Source: Alistipes dispar
Lineage (GTDB): Bacteria > Bacteroidota > Bacteroidia > Bacteroidales > Rikenellaceae
Reading direction: 5' to 3'
Assembly: GCF_006542685.1 (NCBI RefSeq)
Contig: NZ_AP019736.1
Coordinates: 2,344,001 to 2,408,000 of the forward strand
Length of the DNA stretch: 64,000 nucleotides
Positions within the stretch are counted from its first letter, which is position 1, and every line of letters starts with the position of its first letter. The position numbers and the translations under genes were made by a program. This document shows positions 16,008 to 25,015 of the stretch, piece after piece. Under the pieces are notes generated by a model that was not told the DNA's origin, did no database searches, and saw nothing but the letters and a program-made list of their open reading frames with translations.

Positions 16008-17717
16008 TCAACTGTCGAGCAGCGACGCGCTGTAAAGGAACCGTTTGATGCTCCGTTTGGGGGTCTTCTCGAATTCGGTGGGGTAGATCGTGATGTCCGA
16101 GACGCGCTCGTAGGCGGCCAGCTGGGCGTTCAGCTCCTGCAGATTGTTCTGCATGATCTGCGGCAGTTCCGACTTGTCCACCCCTTCGGCGTCGGCCTGC
16201 TCGTAATCGGGGACGACCAGCGCCCGCAGGCGCCCGTTGCCGGCGTCGAGCACCAGCGATTCGAGCACCATATACATATTGTTGAGCTTGTCCTCAATCT
16301 CCTCGGGGTAGATGTTCTGCCCGTTGCCCGAGAGGATCATCGTCTTCGAACGGCCGCGGATGTAGAGCGTGCCGTCGGGGTCCATCGTGCCCATGTCGCC
16401 CGTGTGAAGCCACCCGTCGGCGTCGAGCACCTTCTGCGTGTCCTTCTCGTTCTTGTAGTATCCGGCCATGACGTTTTCGCCGCGGACTACGATTTCGCCG
16501 GCTTCGTGTTCCGGGTCCGGGGAGTCGATCCGCACCTCGAGCAGGTTCTTCAGGTAGCGGCCGCACGATCCGGCCTTGAACTCGTTGTCGGGCGTGAAGC
16601 TGATGAGCGGGGCGCATTCGGTCATGCCGTAGCCGATGGTGATCGGGAAGCGGATCTTCATCAGGAACGCCTCGGTCTCCTGGTTCATCGGCGCGCCGCC
16701 CACGATGAAGATCGAGACGTTGCCGCCGAAGGCGTCCATGAGTTTCTTGCGGATCACCGAATAGATGGCCGCATTGAGCAGCGGAATCTTCACGGCGATC
16801 GACATGGGGCCCTTCTCCAGCAGCGGAAGCACCTGTTTGCGATAGACCTTCTCGAGGATCATCGGCACGCAGCAGATGATCGTGGGCCTGACCACGGCCA
16901 TGGCTTCGACGAGAATTTTCGGCGAGGGAATCCGCCCCAGCAGCGTGATGTGGCCGCCGACGGCCAGCGGTGCGAGGAAGTCGAAGGCGCAGCCGTAGGC
17001 GTGGGCCAGCGGCAGGAACGAGAGCGTGCGGCCCCCTTTCTGGAAATAGTAGGTTCCCGTCTGGGTGTTGAGCGCCGACATGGCGAAGGTGACGTTGCCC
17101 GTGAGGTTGTTCACCGTGAGCATCACGCCCTTCGAGTAGCCCGTCGTGCCCGACGTGTAGTTGAGCAGCACCACCCGGTCGTTCGGAATGTCGGGGTATT
17201 TGATGTCGCCGACGCTGAATCCGCGCGGGTATTTCGAGCGGTAGTTCTTCACGATGTCGCGCTGGAACTTGGTGAGCGCCTTGCCGTCGCGTTCGTAGAT
17301 CACGTGGAAGTCCGTGAGCGAGAAGACCGCCTCGATCTGTTTGATCTGGTCCTCCTCGATCACGTCCCAGAAGTTGTCGCCCAGGAACAGCAGCCGGCTT
17401 TCGGAGTGGTTGATGATGTGGATGATGTCGGCCGGGGTGAAGTCCTGCAGGATGGGGACGATCACCGCGCCGTAGGTGACCGTTCCGATATAGGTGATGC
17501 ACCAGCGGGGGTTGTTGCGGCCGATCAGCGCGATTTTGTCGCCCTGTCTGATGCCGGCCTTCTTGTAGAGCAGGTGCAGTTTGGCGATCTCCTTGGCCAT
17601 TTCGTAGTACGAGAAGGTTTCGCCCTTGAAATAGTCGGTCAGGGCCGACATTTCGCGGTTCTCCCGGAAACTCCGCTCGTAGATTTTGATGAGGTTTTCC
17701 TCCAGCATGGCGAACAT
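16008..17717 (-). CDS. AMP-forming acyl-CoA/acid ligase
   Basis: A 569-residue member of the ANL superfamily, resembling long-chain fatty-acid:CoA ligases. Motifs: P-loop YTSGTTGYSKGV near residue 190, GYGMTECAP, the ATP-binding WLHTGDMG, and RSKTMILSGNGQNIYPEE near the C-terminal hinge. It would activate a fatty acid through an acyl-AMP. Lying 32 bp behind plsY, it could feed acyl groups to lipid synthesis. Whether the acceptor is CoA or another thiol is not decided by the sequence. ATGs at 17715-17717 and 17706-17708 are both possible starts. Confidence 0.9.
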   Translation of the reverse strand: MFAMLEENLIKIYERSFRENREMSALTDYFKGETFSYYEMAKEIAKLHLLYKKAGIRQGDKIALIGRNNPRWCITYIGTVTYGAVIVPILQDFTPADIIHIINHSESRLLFLGDNFWDVIEEDQIKQIEAVFSLTDFHVIYERDGKALTKFQRDIVKNYRSKYPRGFSVGDIKYPDIPNDRVVLLNYTSGTTGYSKGVMLTVNNLTGNVTFAMSALNTQTGTYYFQKGGRTLSFLPLAHAYGCAFDFLAPLAVGGHITLLGRIPSPKILVEAMAVVRPTIICCVPMILEKVYRKQVLPLLEKGPMSIAVKIPLLNAAIYSVIRKKLMDAFGGNVSIFIVGGAPMNQETEAFLMKIRFPITIGYGMTECAPLISFTPDNEFKAGSCGRYLKNLLEVRIDSPDPEHEAGEIVVRGENVMAGYYKNEKDTQKVLDADGWLHTGDMGTMDPDGTLYIRGRSKTMILSGNGQNIYPEEIEDKLNNMYMVLESLVLDAGNGRLRALVVPDYEQADAEGVDKSELPQIMQNNLQELNAQLAAYERVSDITIYPTEFEKTPKRSIKRFLYSASLLDS

Positions 17718-17749
17718 CTGTTTTTTGTGTTACGGAATGTGTCCCGCGG

Positions 17750-18487
17750 TTACTTCTCCCGCTTGCCGGGGGCCTGCCCCGCTCCGGAGGGTGCGTCTTC
17801 CGGGGCCGCGTCCTTTCCGGGCGCCGCTCCCGCGGGGTGGATGCGCCGCGGTTTCCAGATGTAGGTCTTCGACTCGGTTCCGGCCTTCAGCCGCTCGATG
17901 TTCTTGCGGTGGGTGTAGATCAGCAGGATGGCGATGACGAACGAGAAGACCACGAACGACACCGACTGATTGACCTTGGGCGAGATGAGCGTGAAAAGCG
18001 GGAAGCAGCATCCGGCAGCCATCGAGGCGAGCGAGACGTAGTGCGAAACCATCAGCACCACGAACCAGACGCCGAAGCAGAGCAGCGCCACCGGCGGGTA
18101 GATGCCCGTCACGGCGCCCACGAGCGTCGCGACGCCCTTTCCGCCGCGGAATCCCGCGAAGACGGGGAAGATATGGCCCAGCACGGCGGCGAACACGGCG
18201 GCGATCTTGAGGTTTATCAGGTCGTTGTCGCCGATGTGGACGTCGTATTTGAGCATTTCGATGATCGTCACCGCGACGAATCCCTTCAGGAAGTCGAGCG
18301 CGAAGACGGGCAGCGCGGCCCGGCGGCCCAGCACGCGGAGCATGTTGGTCGTGCCGGCGTTTTTCGAGCCGTGCTCGCGGATGTCGATGCCGTAGTATTT
18401 CTTGCCGATCCACACGGCGCTCGGAATCGAGCCCAGCAGATAGGCTATGACAATCATGGTGGTAGCGGTGTAGTATGTCAGTATCAT
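17750..18487 (-). CDS. plsY: Glycerol-3-phosphate acyltransferase PlsY
   Basis: A 245-residue membrane acyltransferase that transfers acyl from acyl-phosphate to glycerol-3-phosphate, the first step of phospholipid synthesis. The three PlsY motifs are visible: LLGSIPSAVW, GSKNAGTTNMLR and GFRGGKGVATL. Five or so membrane segments are present. The C-terminus carries about 40 extra residues rich in Ala, Gly and Pro. The ATG at 18485-18487 gives the expected N-terminus and lies 26 bp after the -7 element at 18514-18521. It is the first gene of the operon continuing to the acyl ligase and the two-component system. Confidence 0.95.
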   Translation of the reverse strand: MILTYYTATTMIVIAYLLGSIPSAVWIGKKYYGIDIREHGSKNAGTTNMLRVLGRRAALPVFALDFLKGFVAVTIIEMLKYDVHIGDNDLINLKIAAVFAAVLGHIFPVFAGFRGGKGVATLVGAVTGIYPPVALLCFGVWFVVLMVSHYVSLASMAAGCCFPLFTLISPKVNQSVSFVVFSFVIAILLIYTHRKNIERLKAGTESKTYIWKPRRIHPAGAAPGKDAAPEDAPSGAGQAPGKREK

Positions 18488-18513
18488 CTCTTGTTTGCGC
18501 AGGGTTTTACATG

Positions 18514-18521
18514 CAAATATA
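18514..18521 (-). promoter_or_regulatory. -7 element of plsY operon promoter
   Basis: Complement gives TATATTTG, a match to TAnnTTTG. Confidence 0.7.
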
Positions 18522-18595
18522 CGAAAAAATTCCGGAACCGGACGTCCGGCGGGAAAAATCGCCCGTGCGGGGAAGGCTTTTCCGGAGAATATTGT

Positions 18596-18603
18596 TACCT
18601 TTG
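18596..18603 (+). promoter_or_regulatory. -7 element of YitT-family gene promoter
   Basis: TACCTTTG matches TAnnTTTG, with 89 bp between it and the start codon at 18693. It diverges from the plsY promoter. Confidence 0.7.
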
Positions 18604-18692
18604 TGCGGATCAATTTCGAAAACTACCGTCCCGACGGAAACCTCCGGCTGCGGCCGCGCGCTCCCCGGGCCGGCCGATTTGAACGGACGACT

Positions 18693-19682
18693 ATGAATAC
18701 GAAAGCTTTTCTCGAACCGATGGGATCGTGGGCGTGGTGGCGCTCGTGGATGCTGATTTTTCTGGGTTGCGTGCTCATGGGCACGGGTTTCGTGCTCTTC
18801 GTGAATCCCTACAACTTCGTGCCGGGCGGCGTTTACGGCATGGGTATCGTGCTGCACAACATTTTCCCGTCGGTGCAGGTCGGTACGTTCGGCTACATGT
18901 TCGACATTCCGCTGATGCTCACCGCGCTGTTGGTCTTCGGCGGGCAGTTCGGCACGCGGACGGTCGTCGCGGCGCTCTTCACGCCGGGTTTCATGAACGT
19001 CCTCACACGGCTGGTCTATCCCGATGCGGCGGCCGTCGAGTCGCTCGATCCGGCGCTGCTGCTGGGCGGTCGGCTCGACCTGTCGAACGACCTGCTGCTG
19101 ACCTGCCTGTTCGGAGCGGTGGTGATCGGCGTGGGGCAGGGCATCGTCGTGCGTCAGCAGGCCACCACGGGCGGCACGGATATCGTGGCCATGCTGTTGC
19201 AGAAGTTCGCCGGAATCAAGTTCTCGACGGGCATCTTCCTGGCCGACGGTTTCGTGGTCCTGTCGGGACTGGTCGTCATCGGCTTCGGACTGGGAACGGG
19301 CGAGGCCGACCCGAACGGATGGATGCTGACGCTCTATTCGCTCATCACGATCTACACCACCTCGCGGGTGATCGCCTATCTGCTCGACGGCGCCTCGTAC
19401 GACAAGCTGCTGTTCATCATCAGCGACCACCACGAGGAGCTCAAGCGCTTCATCATCGACGATCTGGACCGCAGCGCCACCTATATCAAGGCCAAGGGCA
19501 TGTACACCGACGCTCCGCGCGACATGATTTTCCTGGTGGTGAGCCGCAAGGAGGTGCACCTGGTGCAGCATCAGATCCGGGAGATCGACCCCACGGCGTT
19601 CGTCGTCGTGACCGATGCCTACGAGACCTTCGGCGAGGGGTTCAAGCAGTTCCCCGACAAGAACACGATCCAGGCCGAGTAG
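18693..19682 (+). CDS. YitT family membrane protein (DUF2179 C-terminal domain)
   Basis: A 329-residue integral membrane protein. The first 230 residues hold five to six hydrophobic helices, with GTGFVLFVNPYNFVPGGV and QATTGGTDIVA motifs of the YitT family. The C-terminal about 85 residues form a soluble DUF2179 domain ending KQFPDKNTIQ. Function is not established; a transporter role is usually assumed. It is followed 105 bp later by miaB, with a weak hairpin between. Confidence 0.9.
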   Translation: MNTKAFLEPMGSWAWWRSWMLIFLGCVLMGTGFVLFVNPYNFVPGGVYGMGIVLHNIFPSVQVGTFGYMFDIPLMLTALLVFGGQFGTRTVVAALFTPGFMNVLTRLVYPDAAAVESLDPALLLGGRLDLSNDLLLTCLFGAVVIGVGQGIVVRQQATTGGTDIVAMLLQKFAGIKFSTGIFLADGFVVLSGLVVIGFGLGTGEADPNGWMLTLYSLITIYTTSRVIAYLLDGASYDKLLFIISDHHEELKRFIIDDLDRSATYIKAKGMYTDAPRDMIFLVVSRKEVHLVQHQIREIDPTAFVVVTDAYETFGEGFKQFPDKNTIQAE

Positions 19683-19732
19683 CGCGTGGCGGGACGGGAT
19701 GCGCCGGGGCCTTCCGGCCGCACTTCCGCCCG

Positions 19733-19757
19733 GGCGTTCCCGCAGGGGCGGGACGCC
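19733..19757 (+). terminator. Weak hairpin after YitT-family gene
   Basis: GGCGTtCCCGC pairs with GCGGGACGCC with one bulge. There is no T tract after it, so it may only attenuate read-through into miaB. Confidence 0.3.
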
Positions 19758-19787
19758 TCATGCGGCGGTTTAGAATGATTTGAAACG

Positions 19788-21149
19788 ATGGCAATGAATT
19801 TCAATACGCTGCGTCCGCTCGAAGGGGCGGGCCGCAAGCTTTTCGTCGAAACCTACGGCTGCCAGATGAACGTCGGCGACACGGAGATCGTCGTCGCCCT
19901 CATGCAGCGCGAAGGGTATGTCTATACGGAGCGGATCGCCGAGGCGGACGTCATCCTGATAAACACCTGCTCGATTCGCGACAACGCCGAGCAGCGCATC
20001 TGGGGCCGGCTGGCCGAGATGAAGCGTTACCGGCGCGAGCGTCCGGGGCTGGTGGTGGGCGTCATCGGCTGCATGGCCGAGCGGTTGCGCGAGCGGCTCA
20101 CGGAGGGCCCCGGCGGCGTGGATGTCGTCGCGGGGCCCGATGCCTACCGCGACCTGCCGCGGCTGGTGCGCGCCGCCGAGGCGGGGTCGAAAGGGGTGAA
20201 CGTGCGCCTCTCGGCCGAGGAGACCTACGCCGAGATCGCTCCCGTGCGGCTCGACCGCAACGGCGTGAGCGCCTTCGTGGCGATCATGCGCGGCTGCAAC
20301 AACTTCTGCTCCTACTGCGTGGTTCCCTACACGCGCGGCCGTGAGCGGAGCCGCGATCCGGAGACGATCGTGGCGGAGGCCCGCTCGCTCTTCGAGAACG
20401 GGTACCGCGAGGTGACGCTGCTCGGACAGAACGTCAATTCGTACCGCGCCGGGGAGGTCGGGTTTCCGGAGCTGCTGCGGCGCGTGGCGTCGGTCTCGCC
20501 GCTGCTGCGCGTGCGCTTCGCCACGTCGCACCCGAAGGACATGAGCGACCGGCTGCTGGAGACGATGGCCTCGATGCCCAACATCTGCCGGGCGATCCAC
20601 CTCCCGGCCCAGTCGGGCGCGACGTCGATGCTCGGGCGCATGAACCGCAAATACACGCGCGAATGGTATCTGGACCGGGTCGCCGCCATCCGCCGCTACC
20701 TGCCCGACTGCGCCGTGACGACGGACCTCATCGCCGGATTCTCGGGGGAGACCGAGGAGGAGCACCTCCAGACCCTGTCGCTCATGCGCGAGGTGGGCTA
20801 CGAATTCGCCTACATGTTCAAATATTCGGAGCGTCCCGGGACCTTCGCCCAGAAGCATCTGCCGGACGACGTGCCCGACGAGGTCAAGTCGCGCCGTCTG
20901 CAGGAGATCATCGCTTTGCAGAACGAGCTGGGACTCGCCAGCAACCGGCGCGACGTGGGCCGGGAGTTCGAGGTGCTCGTGGAGGGCGAATCGAGGCGCG
21001 ACCCGGGGCAGCTCTCGGGCCGCACGTCGCAGAACAAGGTGGTGGTCTTCGACCGCGGCACGCACGGCGTGGGGGACTACGTCCGGGTGCGGATCACGGG
21101 CTGCACGCCCGCGACGCTGCTCGGCGAGGAGGTCCCGGCAGCCGGGTGA
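19788..21149 (+). CDS. miaB: tRNA-2-methylthio-N6-isopentenyladenosine synthase
   Basis: A 453-residue radical-SAM methylthiotransferase that modifies A37 of tRNAs reading UNN codons. The N-terminal UPF0004 domain has the auxiliary cluster cysteines in ETYGCQMNV, NTCSIRD and IGCMAE. The radical-SAM cluster is CNNFCSYC, followed by VPYTRGRERSR. The C-terminal TRAM domain ends GDYVRVRITG. All cluster cysteines are intact and the length is normal. Confidence 0.97.
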   Translation: MAMNFNTLRPLEGAGRKLFVETYGCQMNVGDTEIVVALMQREGYVYTERIAEADVILINTCSIRDNAEQRIWGRLAEMKRYRRERPGLVVGVIGCMAERLRERLTEGPGGVDVVAGPDAYRDLPRLVRAAEAGSKGVNVRLSAEETYAEIAPVRLDRNGVSAFVAIMRGCNNFCSYCVVPYTRGRERSRDPETIVAEARSLFENGYREVTLLGQNVNSYRAGEVGFPELLRRVASVSPLLRVRFATSHPKDMSDRLLETMASMPNICRAIHLPAQSGATSMLGRMNRKYTREWYLDRVAAIRRYLPDCAVTTDLIAGFSGETEEEHLQTLSLMREVGYEFAYMFKYSERPGTFAQKHLPDDVPDEVKSRRLQEIIALQNELGLASNRRDVGREFEVLVEGESRRDPGQLSGRTSQNKVVVFDRGTHGVGDYVRVRITGCTPATLLGEEVPAAG

Positions 21150-21177
21150 ACTGCGGCGGACCGTCCGTCTCCGCGGC

Positions 21178-21198
21178 CGGACGATCCCGGATCGTCCG
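21178..21198. repeat. Perfect palindrome between miaB and the helicase gene
   Basis: CGGACGATCC and GGATCGTCCG are perfect inverted arms of 10 bp separated by a single C. The loop is too short for a simple hairpin, and no T tract follows. It may be an operator or a weak terminator for miaB. Confidence 0.4.
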
Positions 21199-21255
21199 CC
21201 GGAACGGAAAGGAGAGGGGAGACAATGAATTTTTTACAATTAAAATAACGGACTT

Positions 21256-22746
21256 ATGCGTTTTGACGAACTCGACCTGGAGGATGAGATCCTCGACGGT
21301 CTCGAGGATATGAATTTCCATGAAATGACTCCCGTGCAGGAGCACACGATTCCCGTGATTCTGGAGGGCCGCGACATCATCGGCTGCGCCCAGACCGGAA
21401 CGGGCAAGACGGCAGCCTATACGCTGCCGCTGCTGAACAAGCTGCTCGTCGGGGGCAATCCCGACAATGTGGTGAAATCGGTCATCATCGTGCCCACGCG
21501 CGAGCTGGCGCAGCAGATCGACCAGCAGTTCCAGGGTTTCTCGTATTATCTGCCCGTCTCGACGACGGTGGTCTATGGCGGCGGCGACGGCAAGGGCTGG
21601 GACGCCCAGAAACGCGGGATGCTGATGGGTTCGGACGTCGTGATCGCCACGCCGGGCCGCATGATCGCCCACCTGCAGAACAGCGGCGTGGACCTTTCGC
21701 ACGTGGAGTACCTGATTCTCGACGAGGCGGACCGGATGCTCGACATGGGTTTCAGCGACGACATCATGAAAATCGTCTCCTACATGCCCAAGGAGCGGCA
21801 GACGATCATGTTCTCGGCGACGCTGCCTCCGAAGATCCGCGAGCTGGCCAAGACCATCCTGCGCAACCCCGCGGAGGTGAACATCGCCATTTCGAAACCC
21901 AACGAGGCCATCGACCAGTCGGCCTATATCTGCTACGAAAGTCAGAAACTGGGCATCATCCGCGAAATGTTCGCCGAGCCCACCGAGTCGAAGACGATCA
22001 TCTTCTCCTCGTCGAAACTCAAGGTCAAGGAGCTGGCCCATACGCTCAAGCGCATGAAGCTCAACGTCGCGGCCATGCACTCCGACCTGGAGCAGGCGCA
22101 GCGCGAGGAGGTGATGCTCAATTTCAAGAACAACAAGGTGAATATCCTGGTGGCCACCGACATCGTGGCGCGCGGCATCGACATCGAGGACATCGGACTG
22201 GTGATCAACTACGACGTGCCGCACGACCCGGAGGATTACATCCACCGCATCGGCCGTACGGCGCGCGCCGCGGCGACGGGCAGCGCCGTGACGTTCGTCT
22301 GCGAGGAGGAGCAGGGGAAGTTCCGTGCGATCGAGAAGTTCATCGAGAAGGACATCCGCAAGGCCGAACTGCCCGCCGTCGTGGGCGAAGGCCCCGCCTA
22401 CAATCCCGAGGCCTTTTCGGGCCGGGGACGCGGCCGGGGCGGGCGCAGCAAGGGCGGCGACGGACGCGGGCACGGCCGGGGACGCCGGGACCGGCTGCGC
22501 GACAACAAGGGGCGCGGCGGCTCGTCCTCTGCGCGGGATGCGCAGCCCGCCGCATCTGCGGCGGCGGCCGTATCGGGAGCGGCTCCGCAGCCCGGGGCAT
22601 CGGACGGCGCCGGACAGCAGGCCGCCGGGCAGGACGGAGCGAAGAGGCGCCGGCGCCACCGCGGCGGCCGCAACCGTCGGCGCGGCGGCAACGGACGGGG
22701 AGGCGACGCCTCTGCGGTTTCGGCCCCGACGCAATCGGCGGAATAG
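21256..22746 (+). CDS. DEAD-box RNA helicase with Arg/Gly-rich tail
   Basis: A 496-residue DEAD-box helicase. In order: Q motif (MTPVQEHTIP), Walker A AQTGTGKT, PTRELAQQ, LDEADRML, FSATLPP, and HRIGRTARA. The core ends near residue 375. The remaining ~120 residues are a low-complexity tail rich in Arg, Gly and Ala, a likely RNA-binding extension. Such helicases unwind structured RNA in ribosome assembly or mRNA decay. No TAnnTTTG element is obvious in the A/T-rich stretch just upstream. Confidence 0.95.
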   Translation: MRFDELDLEDEILDGLEDMNFHEMTPVQEHTIPVILEGRDIIGCAQTGTGKTAAYTLPLLNKLLVGGNPDNVVKSVIIVPTRELAQQIDQQFQGFSYYLPVSTTVVYGGGDGKGWDAQKRGMLMGSDVVIATPGRMIAHLQNSGVDLSHVEYLILDEADRMLDMGFSDDIMKIVSYMPKERQTIMFSATLPPKIRELAKTILRNPAEVNIAISKPNEAIDQSAYICYESQKLGIIREMFAEPTESKTIIFSSSKLKVKELAHTLKRMKLNVAAMHSDLEQAQREEVMLNFKNNKVNILVATDIVARGIDIEDIGLVINYDVPHDPEDYIHRIGRTARAAATGSAVTFVCEEEQGKFRAIEKFIEKDIRKAELPAVVGEGPAYNPEAFSGRGRGRGGRSKGGDGRGHGRGRRDRLRDNKGRGGSSSARDAQPAASAAAAVSGAAPQPGASDGAGQQAAGQDGAKRRRRHRGGRNRRRGGNGRGGDASAVSAPTQSAE

Positions 22747-22810
22747 AAGGCCGGGACCGGAATCCCGGCGGCAGGCTTCCGCCTGATGCGGATTCGGATA
22801 GGCTTTCGGA

Positions 22811-22839
22811 GAAAAAAGCCCTCCTTGCAAGGAGGGCTT
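22811..22839 (-). terminator. Terminator of arginine decarboxylase gene
   Basis: AAGCCCTCCTT (22816-22826) pairs perfectly with AAGGAGGGCTT (22829-22839). On the minus strand a T run follows. A run of A on the plus strand makes it mainly a minus-strand terminator. Confidence 0.85.
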
Positions 22840-22890
22840 GATTGTATCGTCTCGTCCGCAAGCAGCAGTCGCCCGCGTTTCTGCGGAGGG

Positions 22891-24285
22891 TCAGTAGCCG
22901 AGGATGCGCAGCATCGAGCGGTAGGACTGCTCCTTGGCGAACAGGCGCGTGTAATATTCGTTGTCCGACTTGTCGCGGTCGATGATCACGTGCTTCGGCG
23001 CGGGAATCAGGCAGTGCTGGATGCCGCCGAATCCGCCCAGCGACTCCTGGTAGGCTCCCGTGTGGAAGAATCCGATATACTGCGTGTTGCCCTTTTCGAG
23101 CTTGGGCAGGAAGATGGCGTTCGTGTGGCACTCCGAGTTGTAGAAGTCCTCGCTGTCGCACGTCAGTCCGCCCAGCAGCACGCGCTGGTACTCCTTGTCC
23201 CAGTTGTTGATCGCCAGCATGATGTAGCGCTGGTTGATGCCCCACGTGTCGGGCAGGGTGGTGATGAACGACGAGTCGATCATGTACCAGTTCTCGCGGT
23301 CGTTCTGCTGTTTCTGATTGACGATCGAGTAGAGCGCCGCGCCGCTTTCGCCCACGGTGAACGAGCCGAATTCGGTGAAGATGTTCGGCTCCTCGACGCC
23401 GTTGCGCTGGCAGATGTTCTTGATCTGGGCCACGATCTCCTCGGTGAGGTATTCGTAGTCGTATTCGAAGTTGAGCGAGTTCTTGATCGGGAATCCGCCG
23501 CCGATGTTGAGGCTGTCCAGGTCGGGGCATACGGTCTTCAGCTCGCAATAGACGTTCATGCACTTCGACAGCTCGTTCCAGTAGTAGGCCGTGTCCTTGA
23601 TGCCCGTATTGATGAAGAAGTGCAGCATCTTGAGCTGGAACTTCTTGCTGTTCTTGAGCTTGGCCTTGTAGAACTCCACGATGTCGTTGTAGCGGATTCC
23701 CAGACGCGAAGTGTAGAACTCGAATTTGGGTTCCTCCTCGCAGGCGATGCGGATGCCGACCTTGCACTTCTTGGTGAAGGCGTCCTCGAACAGGTCCAGT
23801 TCCTCCTTGTTGTCCAGGACGGGAATCGTGTTGGTGAATCCGTCGTTCACCAACTGGGCGATGTTCTCCACATACTGCGGACGCTTGAATCCGTTGCAGA
23901 TGATGTAGCGGTCCTTGTCTATGATGCCGCCGTCGTAGAGGGCGTTGATGATGTGGATGTCGTATGCCGACGAGGTTTCGAGGTGGATGTCGTTCTTCAT
24001 CGCCTCCTCCAGCACGAACGAGAAATGGCTCGACTTGGTGCAGTAGCAGTAGTTGTACGAACCCTTGTAATCGACCTTGGCCATCGCCACGTTGAACATG
24101 CGCTTGGCGCGGTTGATCTGTTGCGAAATTTTCGGCAGATAGGTGATTTTCAGCGGTGTTCCGTACTGTTTTATCAGCTCCATGAGCGGAATGTCGTGGA
24201 AGAGCAGCTCGCTGTCCTCGACGGAAAACTCGTCCTGCGGAAAATCGAACGACTGTTCGATCAGATCGATGTACTTGTCTTTCAT
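22891..24285 (-). CDS. speA: Arginine decarboxylase (short Bacteroidetes type)
   Basis: A 464-residue PLP enzyme of the alanine-racemase-fold decarboxylases. The PLP lysine is in YCYCTKSSHFS, the phosphate-binding glycine loop is NIGGGFPIKN, and the C-terminal part has LGGLTCDSED with the active-site Cys. The protein lacks the extra domains of the ~630-residue enterobacterial SpeA; short forms like this are common in Bacteroidetes. It would make agmatine for polyamine synthesis; the exact substrate is assigned by family resemblance. The ATG at 24283-24285 is chosen because the upstream open frame is Arg/Pro-rich and not protein-like. Confidence 0.8.
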   Translation of the reverse strand: MKDKYIDLIEQSFDFPQDEFSVEDSELLFHDIPLMELIKQYGTPLKITYLPKISQQINRAKRMFNVAMAKVDYKGSYNYCYCTKSSHFSFVLEEAMKNDIHLETSSAYDIHIINALYDGGIIDKDRYIICNGFKRPQYVENIAQLVNDGFTNTIPVLDNKEELDLFEDAFTKKCKVGIRIACEEEPKFEFYTSRLGIRYNDIVEFYKAKLKNSKKFQLKMLHFFINTGIKDTAYYWNELSKCMNVYCELKTVCPDLDSLNIGGGFPIKNSLNFEYDYEYLTEEIVAQIKNICQRNGVEEPNIFTEFGSFTVGESGAALYSIVNQKQQNDRENWYMIDSSFITTLPDTWGINQRYIMLAINNWDKEYQRVLLGGLTCDSEDFYNSECHTNAIFLPKLEKGNTQYIGFFHTGAYQESLGGFGGIQHCLIPAPKHVIIDRDKSDNEYYTRLFAKEQSYRSMLRILGY

Positions 24286-24378
24286 GTCTCGTTTGCGGCG
24301 GTTTTCGGAATCCGGCTTCGCTACATGCTTCGATTTCGGCCGAAGTGGCTCGTCCGGATTCCCGTAATTTTCGGGATG

Positions 24379-24409
24379 CAAAGTAGGTGAATATTTTTCG
24401 GATAACCAA
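24379..24409 (-). promoter_or_regulatory. Possible promoter of arginine decarboxylase gene
   Basis: Complement of 24379-24385 reads TACTTTG, one base short of TAnnTTTG. A TTGG (complement of 24406-24409) lies 20 bp away. It is 93 bp upstream of the start codon. Confidence 0.45.
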
Positions 24410-24979
24410 CTGTTCGGTCGATTATTTTCCGAAAAACAGGGTGATTGCGACGATTTGCCGTCCTCCGCTTCCGTGCGGCGTGCGTCCCGGACGTTCCGGG
24501 GGAACGGGCGGGGCCGTTTCCGGATGGCGGTCCGAAGAGCGGAAAGCGTCGTGCGGTGTTCTCTCCGGCCGGTCCGGAAGGAGGACGCGGGATGCCGGAA
24601 TGCGTCGCAGGCGGCCGGACAGGGGGCCGGAGCGGTTGTCGGAAAAAGCCCCGAACGGATTAAAAAACGCCCGTATCCCGGAAAACGGTGATGTTTATAT
24701 GAAGACATTCTCCGATCTTTGCTCCCGAATCCGTTTCGTCCGGGCGTCTTTCGGCCGGCGGTCCGCCGCCGCGCCATCCGGGATGCCCGGGACCGCAACG
24801 GATGACCGCGACAGATTTCGAACGATTCGCCATGAAACGACAGCAGTTTTTTCCGTCGGGGGTCCGTCCGTGCCGCCGCATTGCGGTCCGGAGAGCCGGA
24901 ATGCGACGTTCGGCCGTGCGCCGCAAGGCGGTTTCTGCCGTCCGGCCGTGGCCGGAGAGCGGCTTCGGCCGGCATACCG
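24410..24979. other. Long GC-rich intergenic region without a recognisable gene
   Basis: Between the arginine decarboxylase promoter and the 6S RNA promoter there are about 570 bp of GC-rich sequence. It is rich in short CCGG/TTCCG words, with a purine-rich stretch on the plus strand around 24530-24660. Several open frames cross it, but their translations are Arg/Gly/Pro-rich and resemble no family, so no gene is called. Confidence 0.5.
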
Positions 24980-25010
24980 TTGCAAATTCCGGATATGTTT
25001 CCTATTTTTG
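24980..25010 (+). promoter_or_regulatory. Promoter of the 6S RNA candidate
   Basis: The -7 element TATTTTTG (25003-25010) has a TTG at 24980-24982, 20 bp upstream. Transcription should start near 25015, and no open reading frame begins there. Confidence 0.75.
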
Positions 25011-25015
25011 CGGTA

